NCBI RefSeq assembly: GCF_022458985.1
Contig: NC_061784.1
Coordinates: forward strand, 24,734,545-24,798,544
Reading direction: 5' to 3'
Length of the DNA stretch: 64,000 nucleotides
DNA from: Mugil cephalus
Lineage: Eukaryota; Chordata; Actinopteri; Mugiliformes; Mugilidae
Positions within the stretch are counted from its first letter, which is position 1. The number at the start of each line of letters is the position of its first letter. Under the pieces are notes generated by a model that was not told the origin of the DNA, did not search any database, and was given only the letters and a program-made list of their open reading frames with translations. The position numbers and the translations under genes are program-made. Shown piece after piece: positions 1-13,714 of the stretch.

Positions 1-2620
1 ACAGAGTCTGTTCTTCAGCAAAGTTTAAATATGAGGGGGCAACACTGATTTACTAGACTATGAAATAATGAAAGAAACAGATTTGTCTAATTTCCTTAAC
101 TGGACTTCCACATGTGACTTGGAAATGTAAGGTGGCTTCATGTTCACAGTGTTGATGGAGGCTCAGAGCGTCCAGTGAAGCCAGAATGATCCGTGGCTGA
201 TGATGATGATGAAACACCAGACATATTTCTGTCCCTGGTTCGTTTCAGAGGAGAGACATGAAGCTGAAGACCAGGTGTATGTCTGTAAATGAAAATCTAG
301 AAGGTAGAAGTGATGTGCTCTGAAGGTTGTGACAAATAAAAGCAAATAAAAACTGAACTGATAACAGTGGCGTGCAGATAATTATGTACACTGCATGATC
401 ACAGTCAAACTCATTATTATTGTCAGTTATAAATAAAGGCATATCTCATCTCATCTTATTCTACATGAACAGGAAGTACTGAAGAAAGCCACAACAAGGA
501 AGATGTTACATGAGTACAAAACTGTATGTTCAAATCAGGCCCATTAGAGCTGGTCTATATCAGAGACACGTACATGACATAGTTCACAATACACAATACC
601 AACAACTGATAACAACGGTGCCATTAGCACCAACCCGAGAACTCAAAACAACACATTTCCTCAAAACTCAGCTGAGAACATCACTGATGGTTTTTATCCT
701 TTGTTTCAGTAAACAAGACCTTATGACCGTCACCAATGTTCCTATGGCAGACTGCCCCCCCCCCCCCCCCAGGACGGCACCCCCCACCATAAAGGTAACA
801 CATCTGTACTTGTGAGGTTTGGTGTAGTCCCCCTGTAACGTGTCTCCGACCATCAAACTGAAATGAACTGCAAATATTATCACGACTTTAATGGAGCTGA
901 GTTTGCAAAAAATGAGGCCTGATGACGTCAGACTCATCTCACTTGATTTGGTCCAGAGGTGAAAGAGTTTTTTCATCAGCTCATTCAGGCTTTCAACATC
1001 AGGACTCTTTTGGCATTTGGTTAAAAAAAGAGGAATCAGTAACAGGAGGGTGTCATCTCATTTACCGGAATTTTAAAATTAAAATCCCAAAGGTCTCATC
1101 ATTTGTGTGAAATACAGGAATGTCTTCATGTCGAACATGTCTTCCATAAATAGGTCCAAGTGCGCTTGCAAAGTTTTACACCATTAAATGTTGGGCATCA
1201 CACAGGGCCCCATTCATTCATTCATTCATTCATTCATTCATTCATCCACCTTTATTTGTTGTAGAGGGACAATGAACATTAATGAACATTTTCAAGATAA
1301 AATGTTAATGGAGCCAATTATAGCCACAAGACAGGTTTCCATTGGCAGTCCACCTGCTGTGGCATGGCCATACAACCTGGTAGAAGAAGCAAACACCAAA
1401 ATAAAGATGTAAACCAGGCACTAGAAGGGATTCAGGGACTAATGTTGACAAATCTGGTTGTCAATTACCCATGTCTTCAGATTTTGTTTAAATGAGCTGT
1501 ATGAGATGGACTGTATTCCACGCATTAGCTGTCCTATAAGTAAAAACTGATTGACCAAATGTGGTTTTCCTGAAAGGACTCAGTTAGATATAAGGCCTGA
1601 TATGGGGCATTACAGAGGGTTTTCACAGCGTGTCATCAGTCCGGAAGTCTTCATGCATACAGACTGAAGTAGATGTTGGAAAACAGTGAATTATTACCAC
1701 GTTTTTGGCTGGACAGACTGGACAGACTGGACTACGGTCTGATTCTGATCACATTTAACTGCTGCTACAGTAACAACACCGTTCTTAAAATGTAGAGATA
1801 AAATCTGCTGTAGTTCTCATTGTATTCCAGATTGAGTGAAATCTGTTGGAATGACAGGCCAGCAAAGATCACCTGAAGAAGCAAGTCAATAATACCACAT
1901 GTGGTAGCTTGATATGAATTATATCATGAGCATCATACTAGAAAATTAGTTAAGAGTTGCTGGTATCAGCATTTCAATTCCCTGACAAGAACTGTGCCGA
2001 GCTAATTCGGGTGTTGTCCAGACTTTAGCTTCTAGATCCTGGTTCTTTGTGGTAACTTTTGTCATTCTATAAAATACCAAATGCTTTTCGAGGCCTGCCC
2101 AGGTGGTCCAGCCAGAAAAACAGCAATAATTCACCATCTACTTCAGTTCAGGCACTTTGTTAACTGAGTGCCTCCAACATGGAGACTTCCGGACTGATGA
2201 CGCACTGTGAAAACTCTTTAATTAAATGTTATGTGCTACAGATATTAGGCGTAGTTTGGGTTGAAAAATTATTATTGGGTGTGTTCCAGAAATAATCTTG
2301 CTTTCAATGTTCTACCGTTGCTCTGTGTTTGTGTGGAGGACATGAACACAATTATTTTCTAAGCGTGTAGGAAGCCTGCGTTCATCAGCTGTTGATCACG
2401 TCTGTTGCTGAGAGGAAGCCTGAGTTACTATCTGTTCTCATGATGCAGATTGGAGGAAACTCATCGCTCCTTTTAAATCATTGCAGTGTTAACAGCTTTT
2501 TGCTAGTAAAGGTAGTAGACATGGTCGTCTCTGTTAGTGGAATATACTTGTTAAATGGACCCAAATAAAGAAGTAACAGTGAAAATGTAACATTGACCCT
2601 CTCTGTCTGTTTATCTGCAG
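1..2620. other. Upstream intron or 5' flank of rap1gap2
   Basis: No exon was recognised. It contains a C16 run (755-770), an ATTC microsatellite (about 1211-1245) and a transposon with inverted repeats (1613-2220). Because the first visible rap1gap2 exon is internal in other vertebrates, this is probably intron. Confidence 0.6.
1613..2220. mobile_element. Non-autonomous DNA transposon (MITE) with ~115-bp imperfect inverted ends
   Basis: The left end 1613-1725 and the reverse complement of 2100-2220 match. The outer ~35 bp are nearly identical and share GTCATCAGTCCGGAAGTCT; further in, ACTGAAGTAGATG, GAATTATT and GGCTGGAC are shared. TTA lies on both outer sides, compatible with a 3-bp target duplication of PIF/Harbinger type. 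No transposase is encoded. Structure is seen; superfamily is a guess. Confidence 0.7.
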
Positions 2621-5600
2621 TCGGCTCATTTCTTCGAAACAATGGACAAGATGGAGGTAAGAGTTTAATTATTCTTCACAGTCATTATTCCTGAAATCTG
2701 TGCAATGATCCTTTAAGATAATTCCTCCAGTATAAACTGAGCCGCGAGCTTCCGTGTGAAACTGATGAGGCACAAATAGTAAAGACTGTTTCTGCATCAC
2801 TTCAGTGGAGCTTAAGTTATGTGCTGCGCTTAGGTTTTTATTTTGGTTGTTTCATCCTTGGTTTATATTCATTAAAATCTTGTTTCTGCAAATGTACTTT
2901 TCCTTTCTTTGTTTTTATGGTTGTGATTTCATTGTATTTATGATCAAGTTGCAGCTTTACTGTATTTTATCCCTAAACATATACACAGTGTATCGATGGA
3001 TATGTTCTTCTGTCTTTGTCATTATAGCTCATATATTGTGTTTTTGTTTAGGCCGCATTTTATTCTAATGCCATTAAACCAGTGTCTACCAAATGTAGAT
3101 TAATCCTCCTATAAATAAATGTCCTGTTGTATATAAAGTTCACATACACAATATACAGAATGAAACACTGCACATATCACGATCTTACCACTTTCTTCTC
3201 TTCCTGACACCAATGCAGCAGCTACCAGAAGCTGCTGAGATGAAGAAAATACCTCAGAGACAGAAGGCACGTCTGTCCATCTGTCTGTCCTCATGTTCAC
3301 CCACTCACTCTTTCATTACGTTCACCTCCATATTAACGAAGAAACAGAGTCAAGAAAAAAAAAAAAAGAACCTATTAGCCACCGAGAGGCTGCTGCTGTA
3401 CCAGGACGCATCCTTCTCTGTGGTGGTTCCATTAAATGAGACTTGTGAAAACGTGTCCAAGCAGTTGCGCCAAACATTTCTCAAATTAACAAATCCAAAG
3501 GCTTTGTGACCTTAGCTACATATCCTATAACTTGTATGTATGAGTAACAAAGGCTCACATTTTGGCCACGGAACAAACAAAACAAAACCGACGCTGACGG
3601 TCAAAGACTGTGAGCTGCCCTGGTAGAGTAATTACCACCTCTCCCACCTCCCACAGTACATGTTGCTACCTAGCGTGGCCAACGGGTAATTGCATAAATC
3701 ATAATAAATACACAAAGAACAAAATGTGAACAAGATGTCTGTGTTCGGCCTCACACGGGGCGCCATTAAACGTTCAGTACAGAAAGACCTAAAGTCATTT
3801 GTGGGACTTTTGCAGTGAAAACGCTGATTCAGTGAGCATGGCCACTGTTAAAAAAATGGTATATATGGTTTGAACAGTCAGGTTTTGTGCCTTCAACTGA
3901 TGTTTAATGTTTAGCCAGTGTCTTCCTAGCATGACTCATATGTTCCTTACCACATACAAAACAATCAGTCGCTCTTTAGGATCCTGATTGTTTTAAAAGC
4001 ATCACATGGTTCACTCTCCTGAAAATGTTCATTACAGTTTATGTGTTTGTGTGTATCCTGATTATTCTCCCGTTCAGTTGCTCAACTGGATATTTTATCA
4101 GTTAATCAGTTTCAAACATAAACCATCGAAAACTTACGGCAAAAGGTTACGGCATCTTGTTTTCTTCAATTGCCAAAAAAAAGCTGTTTTGAGTAAAACT
4201 GCAGATCTTGTGATTATTTCTTCTTAATAAACAACTGAATTAACAAAATATCTAACTGATTAACTGACTAAACAGTTCAGCCCTATAAATATACGTGTTT
4301 TAACACTACATCTCTGTCTTTCAGGACGACTACATTCCTTATCCGAGGATCGAGGAGGTAAGAACATCAACACAATCTGAATCTGTTAAATATTAATGTT
4401 TCTAATTTATAATGAGACTGAGCTGTGTGCTGCAGGTGTTGGGGAGGGGGGCACCGTACCCTCAGGTCATCCTGCCCGAATTTGGAGGTTACTGGATCGA
4501 AGACCCTGAAGCTCCTCCACCTGTGCCTCCTCCCACCTCCCTGGAGAGCAGGGGCGAAGAGGAGGAGGAGCAAGGGAGAGGATTGGGAGGAAGAGAAGAA
4601 GAAGAAGAAGAAGAAGAGGACATACGACAGGGGGATTATGGGTACCGGCTGGAGGAGACGAACGAAGCTGCTCGGGCATATCGGAAGCACTTCCTGGCCA
4701 GGGTGAGGCTCCAAGTTCTCTGGGTCAGAATCCTTCATGTTTGTTGCTGAATCGTTATTGTGGACTTTTTCTTTTTCCTCGTCTCAGGAACATTTGAACT
4801 TCTTGTGCTCGGCCGGCAGTCTGGGAAACCTGCTGCTCTCCATGAGACACGAGGAGGAGAAGGAGCAGGAGATCCTCCACGTTATCATCAGGTACACAAA
4901 CTGAGCAAAGCTTCTTCTGAGATGGGATTTATTGGACCTAGTGAGGATCCAGAGACCAGTCTCCTATTTGTTCACTTACACAAGCTCTGACCTCATGTTT
5001 AGAAACTCAGTAAATTTATGTTACATATGTTGCAACACAACATCTACTCTTACTACACTTTTACTACACCAAAAATTGACAGGAAGAATTGATAAAGAAT
5101 CAGATGGACAAGCAGAATTGATAATGGCATCGATACCAATAAAATCTTATCGATGCCCATCCCTAAGTGGTACAGAGGACAGTAACCCTATGTCGGTGAA
5201 AAGGCCACGCCCCCTCATGGATGAAATGATGCATTGTGGACATTGTGCATGTTAACGTAGGGTTAACGTTGGCAAAGCTTCATCCTGTATTTATGTCAGG
5301 ATTAATTTAGCATTATGGAGTGATTATGAGTAGATGACATGTCATGCATTACCTTCAGATTCAATGAAGTAATAGAGTAACTGAGTGGCCTCATTCATCC
5401 ATTTCTCGGTCGCTAAGCTAAATGGACATATAGCCCGTATTTTTTAAAGTTTTTCTATGTAGCGAAATTTATGTGCCTGCCTGACTAGCGTTAGCAGTTT
5501 CGCCCACTTTCTCTCTGATGAATGCTAGAAACATTCCCACCAGTGGTTTGTTTTCACCCAAATGGAGGTGTGGCCTAATTTGCTACTGTCAGCTATACAT

Positions 5601-8600
5601 GATAAGAAGGGTGGACACCATGAGAACTCCTCTTAAAAAGTTTGAAAGACAATCCAGACATTGCTTCACTCATGGCTCATTAGAAACGGCAGCATTCTTC
5701 CTATTAAGGATGATTCTCTTTGACATTTCATACTCACGTTTTTCTGCAAAGCTCATGTTTCAGCAGCTAACACTAGTCACAACACTGGAGTGAGAACAGA
5801 CTGAAATGTTTTAGCTTCATTTGTTGACATGTTCAGGAAGTTTTACTCCTTCTCTTCTGTCCCGTCAGGTCTCGGCTGAAAACCGTTTACCACAGATTAT
5901 CTCTGACGGAGCTGCCAGAAATCCCGAGTGTCCCAGAGCTCGCCAAGGTAAACACACCTCCAACACGCCTCCAACACGCCTCGAACACGCCTCCAACACG
6001 CCTCCAACACGCCTCCAACACGCATCCAACACGCCTCCAACACGCCTCCAACACGCATCCAACACGCATCCAACACGCATCCAACACATTTAACACATCC
6101 AACACGCCTCGAACACGCCTCGAACACGCCTCCAACACGCCTCCAACACGCCTCCAACACGCCTCCAACACGCCTCCAACACGCCTCCAACACGAATCCA
6201 ACACGCCTCCAACACGCCTCCAACACGCCTCCAACACGCCTCCAACACGCCTCCAACACGCCTCCAACACGAATCCAACACGCCTCCAACACGCCTCCAA
6301 CACGCCTCCAACACGCCTCCAACACGAATCCAACACGCCTCCAACACGAATCCAACACGCCTCCAACACGAATCCAACACGCCTCGAACACGCCTTCAAC
6401 ACATTTAACGCATCCAACACGCCTCCAACACGAATCCAACACGCCTCCAACACGCCTCCAACACGCCTCCAACACGAATCCAACACGCCTCCAACACGCC
6501 TCCAACACGCCTCCAACACGCCTCCAAGACGCCTCCAACACGCCTCCAACACGAATCCAACACGAATCCAACACGCCTCCAACACGCCTCCAACACGCCT
6601 CCAACACATTTAACGCATCCAACACACATCCAACACACATCCAACACGCATCCCACACACATCCAACACGCCTCCAACACGCCTCCAACACATTTAACGC
6701 ATCCAACACACATCCAACACGCATCCAACACATTTAACACATCCAACACACATCCAACACACATCCAACATGCCTCCAACACGAATCCAACACGCCTCCA
6801 ACACACCTCCAACACGCCTCCAACACGCCTCCAACACGAATCCAACACGCCTCCAACACGCCTCCAACACGCCTCCAACACGCCTCCAAGACGCCTCCAA
6901 CACGAATCCAACACGCCTCCAACACGAATCCAACACGCCTCCAACACGAATCCAACACGCCTCCAACACGCCTCCAACACGCCTCCAAGACGCCTCCAAC
7001 ACGCCTCCAACACGCCTCCAACACGAATCCAACACGCCTCCAACACGAATCCAACACGCCTCCAACACGCCTCCAACACGCCTCCAACACGCCTCCAACA
7101 CGAATCCAACACGCCTCCAACACGCCTCCAACACGAATCCAACACGCCTCCAACACGAATCCAACACGCCTCCAACACGAATCCAACACGCCTCCAACAC
7201 GCCTCCAACACGAATCCAACACGCCTCCAACACGCCTCCAACACGCCTCCAACACATTTAACGCATCCAACACACATCCAACACACATCCAACACGCATC
7301 CAACACACATCCAACACGCCTCCAACACGCCTCCAACACATTTAACGCATCCAACACACATCCAACACACATCCAACACACATCCAACACACATCCAACA
7401 CACATCCAACACACATCCAACACGCCTCCAACACGCATCCAACACATTTAACACATCCAACACACATCCAACACACATCCAACACGCCTCCAACACGAAT
7501 CCAACACGAATCCAACACGCCTCCAACACGCCTCCAACACGCCTCCAACACGCCTCCAAGACGCCTCCAACACGCCTCCAACACGAATCCAACACGCATC
7601 CAACACGCCTCCAACACGCCTCCAACACGAATCCAACACGCCTCCAACACGAATCCAACACGCCTCCAACACGCCTCGAACACGCCTCCAACACGCCTCC
7701 AACACGCCTCCAACACGAATCCAACACACCTCCAACACGAATCCAACACGCCTCCAACACGCCTCCAACACATTTAACGCATCCAACACGCCTCCAACAC
7801 GAATCCAACACGCCTCCAACACGCCTCCAACACGCCTCCAACACGCCTCCAAGACGCCTCCAACACGCCTCCAACACGCCTCCAACACGAATCCAACACG
7901 CCTCCAACACGAATCCAACACACATCCAACACACATCCAACACGCCTCCAACACGGCTCCAACACATTTAACGCATCCAACACACATCCAACACACATCC
8001 AACACACATCCAACACGCATCCAACACATTTAACGCATCCAACACACATCCAACACACATCCAACACGCCTCCAACACGCCTCCAACACGCCTCCAACAC
8101 GAATCCAACACGCCTCCAACACGCCTCCAACACGCCTCCAACACGAATCCAACACGCCTCCAACACGCCTCCAACACGAATCCAACACGCCTCCAACACG
8201 CCTCCAACACGCCTCCAACACGCCTCCAACACATTTAACGCATCCAACACACATCCAACACACATCCAACACGCCTCCAACACGCCTCCAACACATTTAA
8301 CGCATCCAACACACATCCAACACACATCCAACACACATCCAACACGCATCCAACACATTTAACACATCCAACACACATCCAACACACATCCAACACGCAT
8401 CCAACACACATCCAACACGCCTCCAACACGCCTCCAACACATTTAACGCATCCAACACACATCCAACACACATCCAACACGCATCCAACACATTTAACGC
8501 ATCCAACACACATCCAACACGCCTCCAACACGCATCCAACACGCCTCCAACACGAATCCAACACATTTAACACATCCAACACGCCTCCAACACGAATCCA

Positions 8601-11600
8601 ACACATTTAACACATCTAACACATTTAATACATTTAACACATTTAACACATCCAACACATTTAACACATCCAACACGCATCCAACACATTTAACACATCC
8701 AACACGCATCCAACACATTTAACACATCCAACACGCATCCAACACATCTAATACATTTACCACATTTAACAAATCTATCACATTTATCACATTTAACACA
8801 TCCAACACACATCTAACATAAACCTTCAAAGAATGAATGTTTTTGTTTTCTAACTCAGCTCTTGTTGTTTGTGATGTTTCTCCTGAAGCTGTTGTGCGAT
8901 GAAGCAGCTGGACTGAGGTTCAGCCCCGTCCTCTACCCGAAGGTGAGTCTGGTCAACCTGGTCTCACCTGGTCCGTCTACCTGGTCTTAATTAAAATGTG
9001 TCTCCACATGCGTCCCCAGCCAGAACTGGAGATCTGATCTCAGTCTTTGTGTAAATCAGCAGCAGCGCCACCATGTGGTCAGTAGAATATTGTATCACTT
9101 GCTGTCTCTAATGGATCTCTACCTACCACTGGATCAGAACCAGGAACACATGGTTGGAGACTTAGAGACATGATCCAGATTTAAGAAGCAGATGGAAAGG
9201 AAGGAAGAAAGGTAGGAAGGAAGGAAGGAAGGAAGGAGTAGGTTGAATAGGTGGTCTTTAATGGGAAACCAGATCAGTGTTCACACCTGGACTCTAACCT
9301 GGACTCTAGAGGCCAGATGTGGATTTAATCGGTCTCGTTGCGTCTGCAGGCGTCTCAGCTGATCGTCAGCTATGATGAGCACGAGGTCAGCAACACTTTC
9401 AAGTTTGGAGTCGTCTACCAGAAGTTCGGACAGGTACCAGCTGAGTGTCCACATACGTCTTCCAGAGCTCTTTAACCCGCCCACCCCGGCTCAGGTCCCT
9501 GATCTCAACTCGCCCTCTCTCCACCAGGTGTCTGAGGAGGAGCTGTTCAGGAACAACCAGGAAACGCCGGCGTTCACAGAGTTCCTGCAGCTGCTGGGAG
9601 ACACGGTGGAGCTGCAGGACTTCAAGGGGTGAGAGACACAAGACGACCGTGAAATTAGGTGTTTGTTGTCGTCTTTTAGGACGTCAGTAGCGGACAGCAG
9701 GTCTTTAGCTGGTCCCTTTAGAAACAAAGAAACTAAACTGAAGTTCATGTGTTCATCCTCAACAAAGGTGATGCTAGAGACGATGCTAATAGGGACGATG
9801 GTCAAAGACAATGCTAATGGTGATGGTAAAGCTAAAGCTAATGGTAATGGTGATATTAATGGATAACAAAGACAGGGAAAATGCTAATGCTAATAGAGAT
9901 GCTAATGGGGATGCTAATAGCTAGCATGGCCATTAGCTAGGAGGAAGTTAAGATTAGAGCTGAACCCTGGAACATTTTCACATAGATTTGATCTTGTGGT
10001 TAAATCTTCAGAATGAAACAGAAAAAGGTCAGACACTGGTTTATTTAATAAAATCAGCTGCTGGTTCTGATTCTTCTCTTTTAGACGTTTTATTATCTAC
10101 TGATGTGATAACAGTCCACAATGTTCTTACTGATTTCAGCTTATTGGCTGTTTAAACATGTGGAATATGTAGACAGTAAAACAAAGCGCCCCCTGCAGGT
10201 TTCGTGGAGGTCTGGATGTGTCTCATGGTCAGACCGGGTCTCAGTCCGTCTACACCGTCCACCGACAGCAGGAGATCATGTTCCACGTGTCCACCAAGCT
10301 TCCCTTCACCGAGGGAGACGCTCAGCAGGTAGATCGGGTCCTTACAGGACGACAGGTGAAGGAGTAAGAGGAGGAAGTCCTGACTTTGTCGTCTTTCAGC
10401 TGCAGAGGAAGCGTCACATAGGAAATGACATTGTTGCCGTGGTGTTTCAAGAAGAGGCCACGCCCTTCGTCCCGGACATGATCGCCTCCAACTTCCTGCA
10501 CGCCTTCATCCTGGTTCAGGTGGAGGATCCCGGCTCCGACGCCACGGCCTACAAGGTACGACTCAACTAACCCATAGTTAGTTTTTCCTGCCACCGTCGC
10601 CCTCAGGCTGCTCTGGAGGTTGCAGGACGATTTCTGTGAAGCGTCTTGAGACAATTTGTATTGTTATTGGTGCTATATAAATAAAACTGAATTGAACTTA
10701 ATAGCTTAGACTTCTGAGTTAAGTTAATGTATGTATGTAATGTGTTTGGGTGGAGTTATTACAGAGAGAGCTAGAATGATGAAGTGCAAGTAGAAATGAT
10801 TCGCGCTGGTGTAGGCTACGTATGTAGGTCACTGAGTCTAAGTCCTGTGATACAATAAAAGAGCCTTAAGTCCTTCACTCCCGATAATGAAGCCATTAAA
10901 CGGAGCAACAGCTCTTTGCTTCAAGGTTGAAGAAGAGTAAACACACAACCCTAAAACCTCTAGGAAACCAAAACACATCCTCTATGAGCGGCTGTTACAC
11001 GGAGCCTAATACAGTGAAGCGTTAGGAGCTTTAGCTTTTAGCTCTGCTACACGGTTAGCATGTCTTTACGCAGCATTTGTGAATGTTTTTTTTCCGAAAT
11101 GAACTCAAGTTCAAGTTCCTTCATTGTCCTCTAATGGGGAAATTTGTTGTGCAACAGATAGAAAATCACATGCAGCCACACACACAACACAGAGATGACC
11201 AACCCTGCAGATAACACCGAACCAATTAAAGGGTCGGTGTTATCTGTGGTTGTGTAGATTTTAGGGGCTTGTAGCTCCTCCCCTGACATCACAGTGACTG
11301 ACAGTCAGGAAGTTCAACTTGTACAATCCTCTAAGTGTTGAGACACTACTACTGACAATAACCTGACATCTGAGAAAAATACAGACATGATCCACAAGAA
11401 ACATCAGCAGCTTCTTTTGTGTCTTAGAAAACTTTCCAAATTCCAGGTTGACTCTTATCTCGTGACTATGTTTTATTGTTCTTTTATTGAGTCCGTTATT
11501 CATTTTCCTTTATCTGTTGGTTTCAGTCCTTCAGGGTAAAAAGCTGAGAAAATCTACTAAACAAGATTGTTACTGTCTGTAGTAAAATCATCAGGTCTGC

Positions 11601-13672
11601 GCCAGAAACTTTAAAGGATCTTTACAACAGACAACAACTGCAACAGAAGAAAATTCCATTTTGTTTTGTTTCACAAATGAACTGAGAGTTTAAGTCACAT
11701 TTGTTCCTGGTAAAACCCTAAACCCCCCCGCAGCCATTCAGAGCTGAACACTTGGAGGAAACATTTTCTAGAGTCACAACAAGTCCAGACGTCTTTGTCT
11801 CGGCTCTTTAATTTAAACCAGAGCTGAACCACTGAGAAGTGCTGCAGAAACTCTTTTGATTGACAGGTGTCCGTCACAGCGAGGGACGACGTGCCGCCGT
11901 TCGGTCCGCCGCTACCGACCCCGGCCGTGTTCAAGAGGGTGAGGCCGGAGTTTTATTGTCATTGCCTTTAATGGTGGAACTGGGTTGAGAAACACTTTGA
12001 AGTTGATGTGAGTTTTATTTTTTCTCAGGGTCCAGAGTTCAGAGACTTCCTGCTCACGAAACTCATCAACGCGGAGCTGTCCTGCTACAAGAGCGAACGC
12101 TTCGCCCGACTAGAGGTAAAACCACAACCTCATTAGAAGTTTGGTGTTAATGATCTAAACCTACATAACACGACAAGTTTAAGACGACGTAGCATCAAGA
12201 CGCTTCTCACTGAGTCTCTGTTTCATTTTAGCAGAAACCTCAACAAATAGATCAGTTTTTAACTAGTGTTTCTAGACCAAGTAAAACTTTTTTTTTTGAT
12301 ATTGATGTCATGTTACATGTTCCCAGTGAGAAGGTCCAGGTTCTAGTCCAGCTCAGGCCTTTCTGGGTGGAGTTTGCATGTTCTCCCTGTGTTCGCGGGG
12401 GTTCTCTCCGGGTTGTAAATCACTAAATGTGTTGATGTAGAAATGTCCGGTCAGACTATAGGACCAGTAATGATGAACCTCTCCGTCCCATCAGGAGAGG
12501 ACTCGGGCCGCTCTGCTCGATGGCCTCCATGATGAGCTGCAGAGACGCTCCCAGTGCATGCTGGGACTGACTTCCTGTCTGGAGGAGGAGGGGGGGCGGG
12601 CGGAGAATGGCCACGCCCACGGAGGACTGCTGGAGTCCATCAAGGTTTGTCCTTCGTCTACGTCCTTCTTTCAGAGTCTTTACCTGTGACTGAATCTCCT
12701 GCGTTGATCTCAGCGGGCGATGAGAGGGCGGAGCGTTTCCATGGAGACCATGTCGAGGGGCGGAGCCGGGCTGCCCACCAGCCTGAGCGGGGGGGGTTTG
12801 GCGCACATCAGTGTCGAGGTGAATAAAACACACACACCTTGTTACCGTGGTGATGAGGACCTGAAGACTGACCACTCGCTTCCTGTCTCTGACCAGAGTT
12901 ACGTCAAATCTCCCGTCAAGAGACGTTCAGGACTTTTTCCTCGGCTGCTGAGCATCGACAGTCAGACGGAGAAACACAACCCGAGGAGGTAACGCTCCAG
13001 ATCCAGGACCTGATGCTGATTAACCTTCAGGTGTTAATCCAGATCAAGCTCCAGATCCACATGTTGACCCAGATGTTGCTTCCTCAGTCTCAGTGAACAG
13101 AGGAGTTTCGACGGCTGCCACCCGACGCTGGAGGGGAGGTCAGAGCTTCGGTCCAATCCCAGCTCTCCGGAGGCGGGGCTAAGAGACCGGATTCACACCA
13201 GGAAAGACGTCAGTAAGATCTATAGGTCAACGTCCAGCACCTGCAGCTTCAGCTCCACTAATGACGAGTCTCACCTGGTGAGGAGGAGGAGGAGGAGGAG
13301 GAGGAGGAGGAGGAGCATGATGATATAAACTGCTGTTATATTTATTTATTGATTTATTTAAGCCTCTCTCTCTCTCTCTCTCTATAGCTCGCCCAGGCCC
13401 TGGAAGGTCCAGTTTTCCGAAGTCCAACAGGTCTGAGAATCAAACGTCTCCTAAACGCTGGCGTCTCCTCTGCTTCCTGTTCTCACCCAGTTTCTCTTGT
13501 TTAGTTTCAGACATGAGAAACAGAAACTCTCCCAGATCCAACCTCAAGTTTCGCTTTGAGAAGCTGAGCCACTCGTCCCCAGTAAGATTTAATAAACATG
13601 AAGTTAATCCGGATTAAATCCAGTCTGAAGCTGCAGTGATTCTGTTTTCTGTGCCGTCAGCCGGGGCCGTAG
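2621..13672 (+). CDS. rap1gap2: Rap1 GTPase-activating protein 2 (5' partial, 19 visible coding exons)
   Basis: Stimulates GTP hydrolysis on the small G protein Rap1 (family knowledge). Exons seen: 2621-2656, 4325-4357, 4436-4702, 4788-4891, 5869-5947, 8889-8942, 9350-9433, 9528-9628, 10199-10328, 10400-10555, 11867-11938, 12029-12115, 12495-12644, 12714-12818, 12897-12988, 13088-13277, 13388-13430, 13505-13581, 13661-13672. Phases join without a break to 623 residues and stop TAG. Near the N-terminus are [11 protein letters not shown] and [19 protein letters not shown]. The Rap-GAP domain follows, with [16 protein letters not shown] and, at about residue 305 of the visible chain, RKRHIGND, whose Asn is the catalytic 'asparagine thumb'. 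The tail has [13 protein letters not shown] and [16 protein letters not shown], which match RAP1GAP2 better than RAP1GAP. The first visible exon ([10 protein letters not shown]) is internal in mammals, so upstream exons lie left of the window; Met at 2642 could be an internal start. A further donor 17 nt after the stop (13690) leads to a 3'UTR exon near 14610. Very sure of family, fairly sure of paralogue. Confidence 0.93.
5070..5166 (-). mobile_element. Decayed hAT-like transposon end
   Basis: In a rap1gap2 intron, ATAATGGCATCGATACC followed by TTATCGATGCCCATCCCTA resembles the terminal part of a very common fish hAT family whose tip reads TAGGGATGGGCATCGATAA. Only one end is seen. Recognition is from memory. 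Confidence 0.45.
5950..8820. repeat. 2.9-kb minisatellite, 11-bp unit, in a rap1gap2 intron
   Basis: Tandem ACACGCCTCCA units with variants ACACGAATCCA, ACACGCATCCA, ACACACATCCA and the shorter ACACATTTA. It begins about 4 bp after the donor of exon 5869-5947 and fades out about 70 bp before exon 8889-8942, so it fills almost the whole intron. Higher-order blocks, such as runs of ACACATCCA next to ACATTTAACGCATCC, recur several times. All antisense open frames here are products of the repeat. Confidence 0.95.
10560..10697 (+). repeat. Dispersed repeat with LINE/SINE-like 3' tail
   Basis: CGTCTTGAGACAATTTGTAT and GGTGCTATATAAATAAAACT followed by GAATTGAACTT is the typical 3' tail of a very common fish retroposon family ending in short TTGAA-type repeats. 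No coding part remains. It lies in the intron between exons 10400-10555 and 11867-11938. Confidence 0.55.
10700..11866 (+). other. rap1gap2 intron remainder
   Basis: No exon was recognised. Around 11100-11225, TTCCTTCATTGTC followed by GGGGAAATTTG and CA-rich sequence resembles another dispersed fish repeat. Nothing else stands out. Confidence 0.4.
13279..13316. repeat. AGG trinucleotide run beside a rap1gap2 donor
   Basis: (AGG)n starts within the donor GTGAGGAGG of exon 13088-13277, so the repeat forms the first bases of the intron. Confidence 0.85.
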
Positions 13673-13714
13673 GACGAAGACCACGGGAGGTGAGTTCAGA
13701 TCCGTGTTCCAGAT

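Noticed and set aside
6405-7967. 520-codon antisense open frame and its relatives over 5.9-8.7 kb
   Set aside because: A product of an 11-bp minisatellite without stops; composition is only the repeat, and it lies between two phase-matched rap1gap2 exons.
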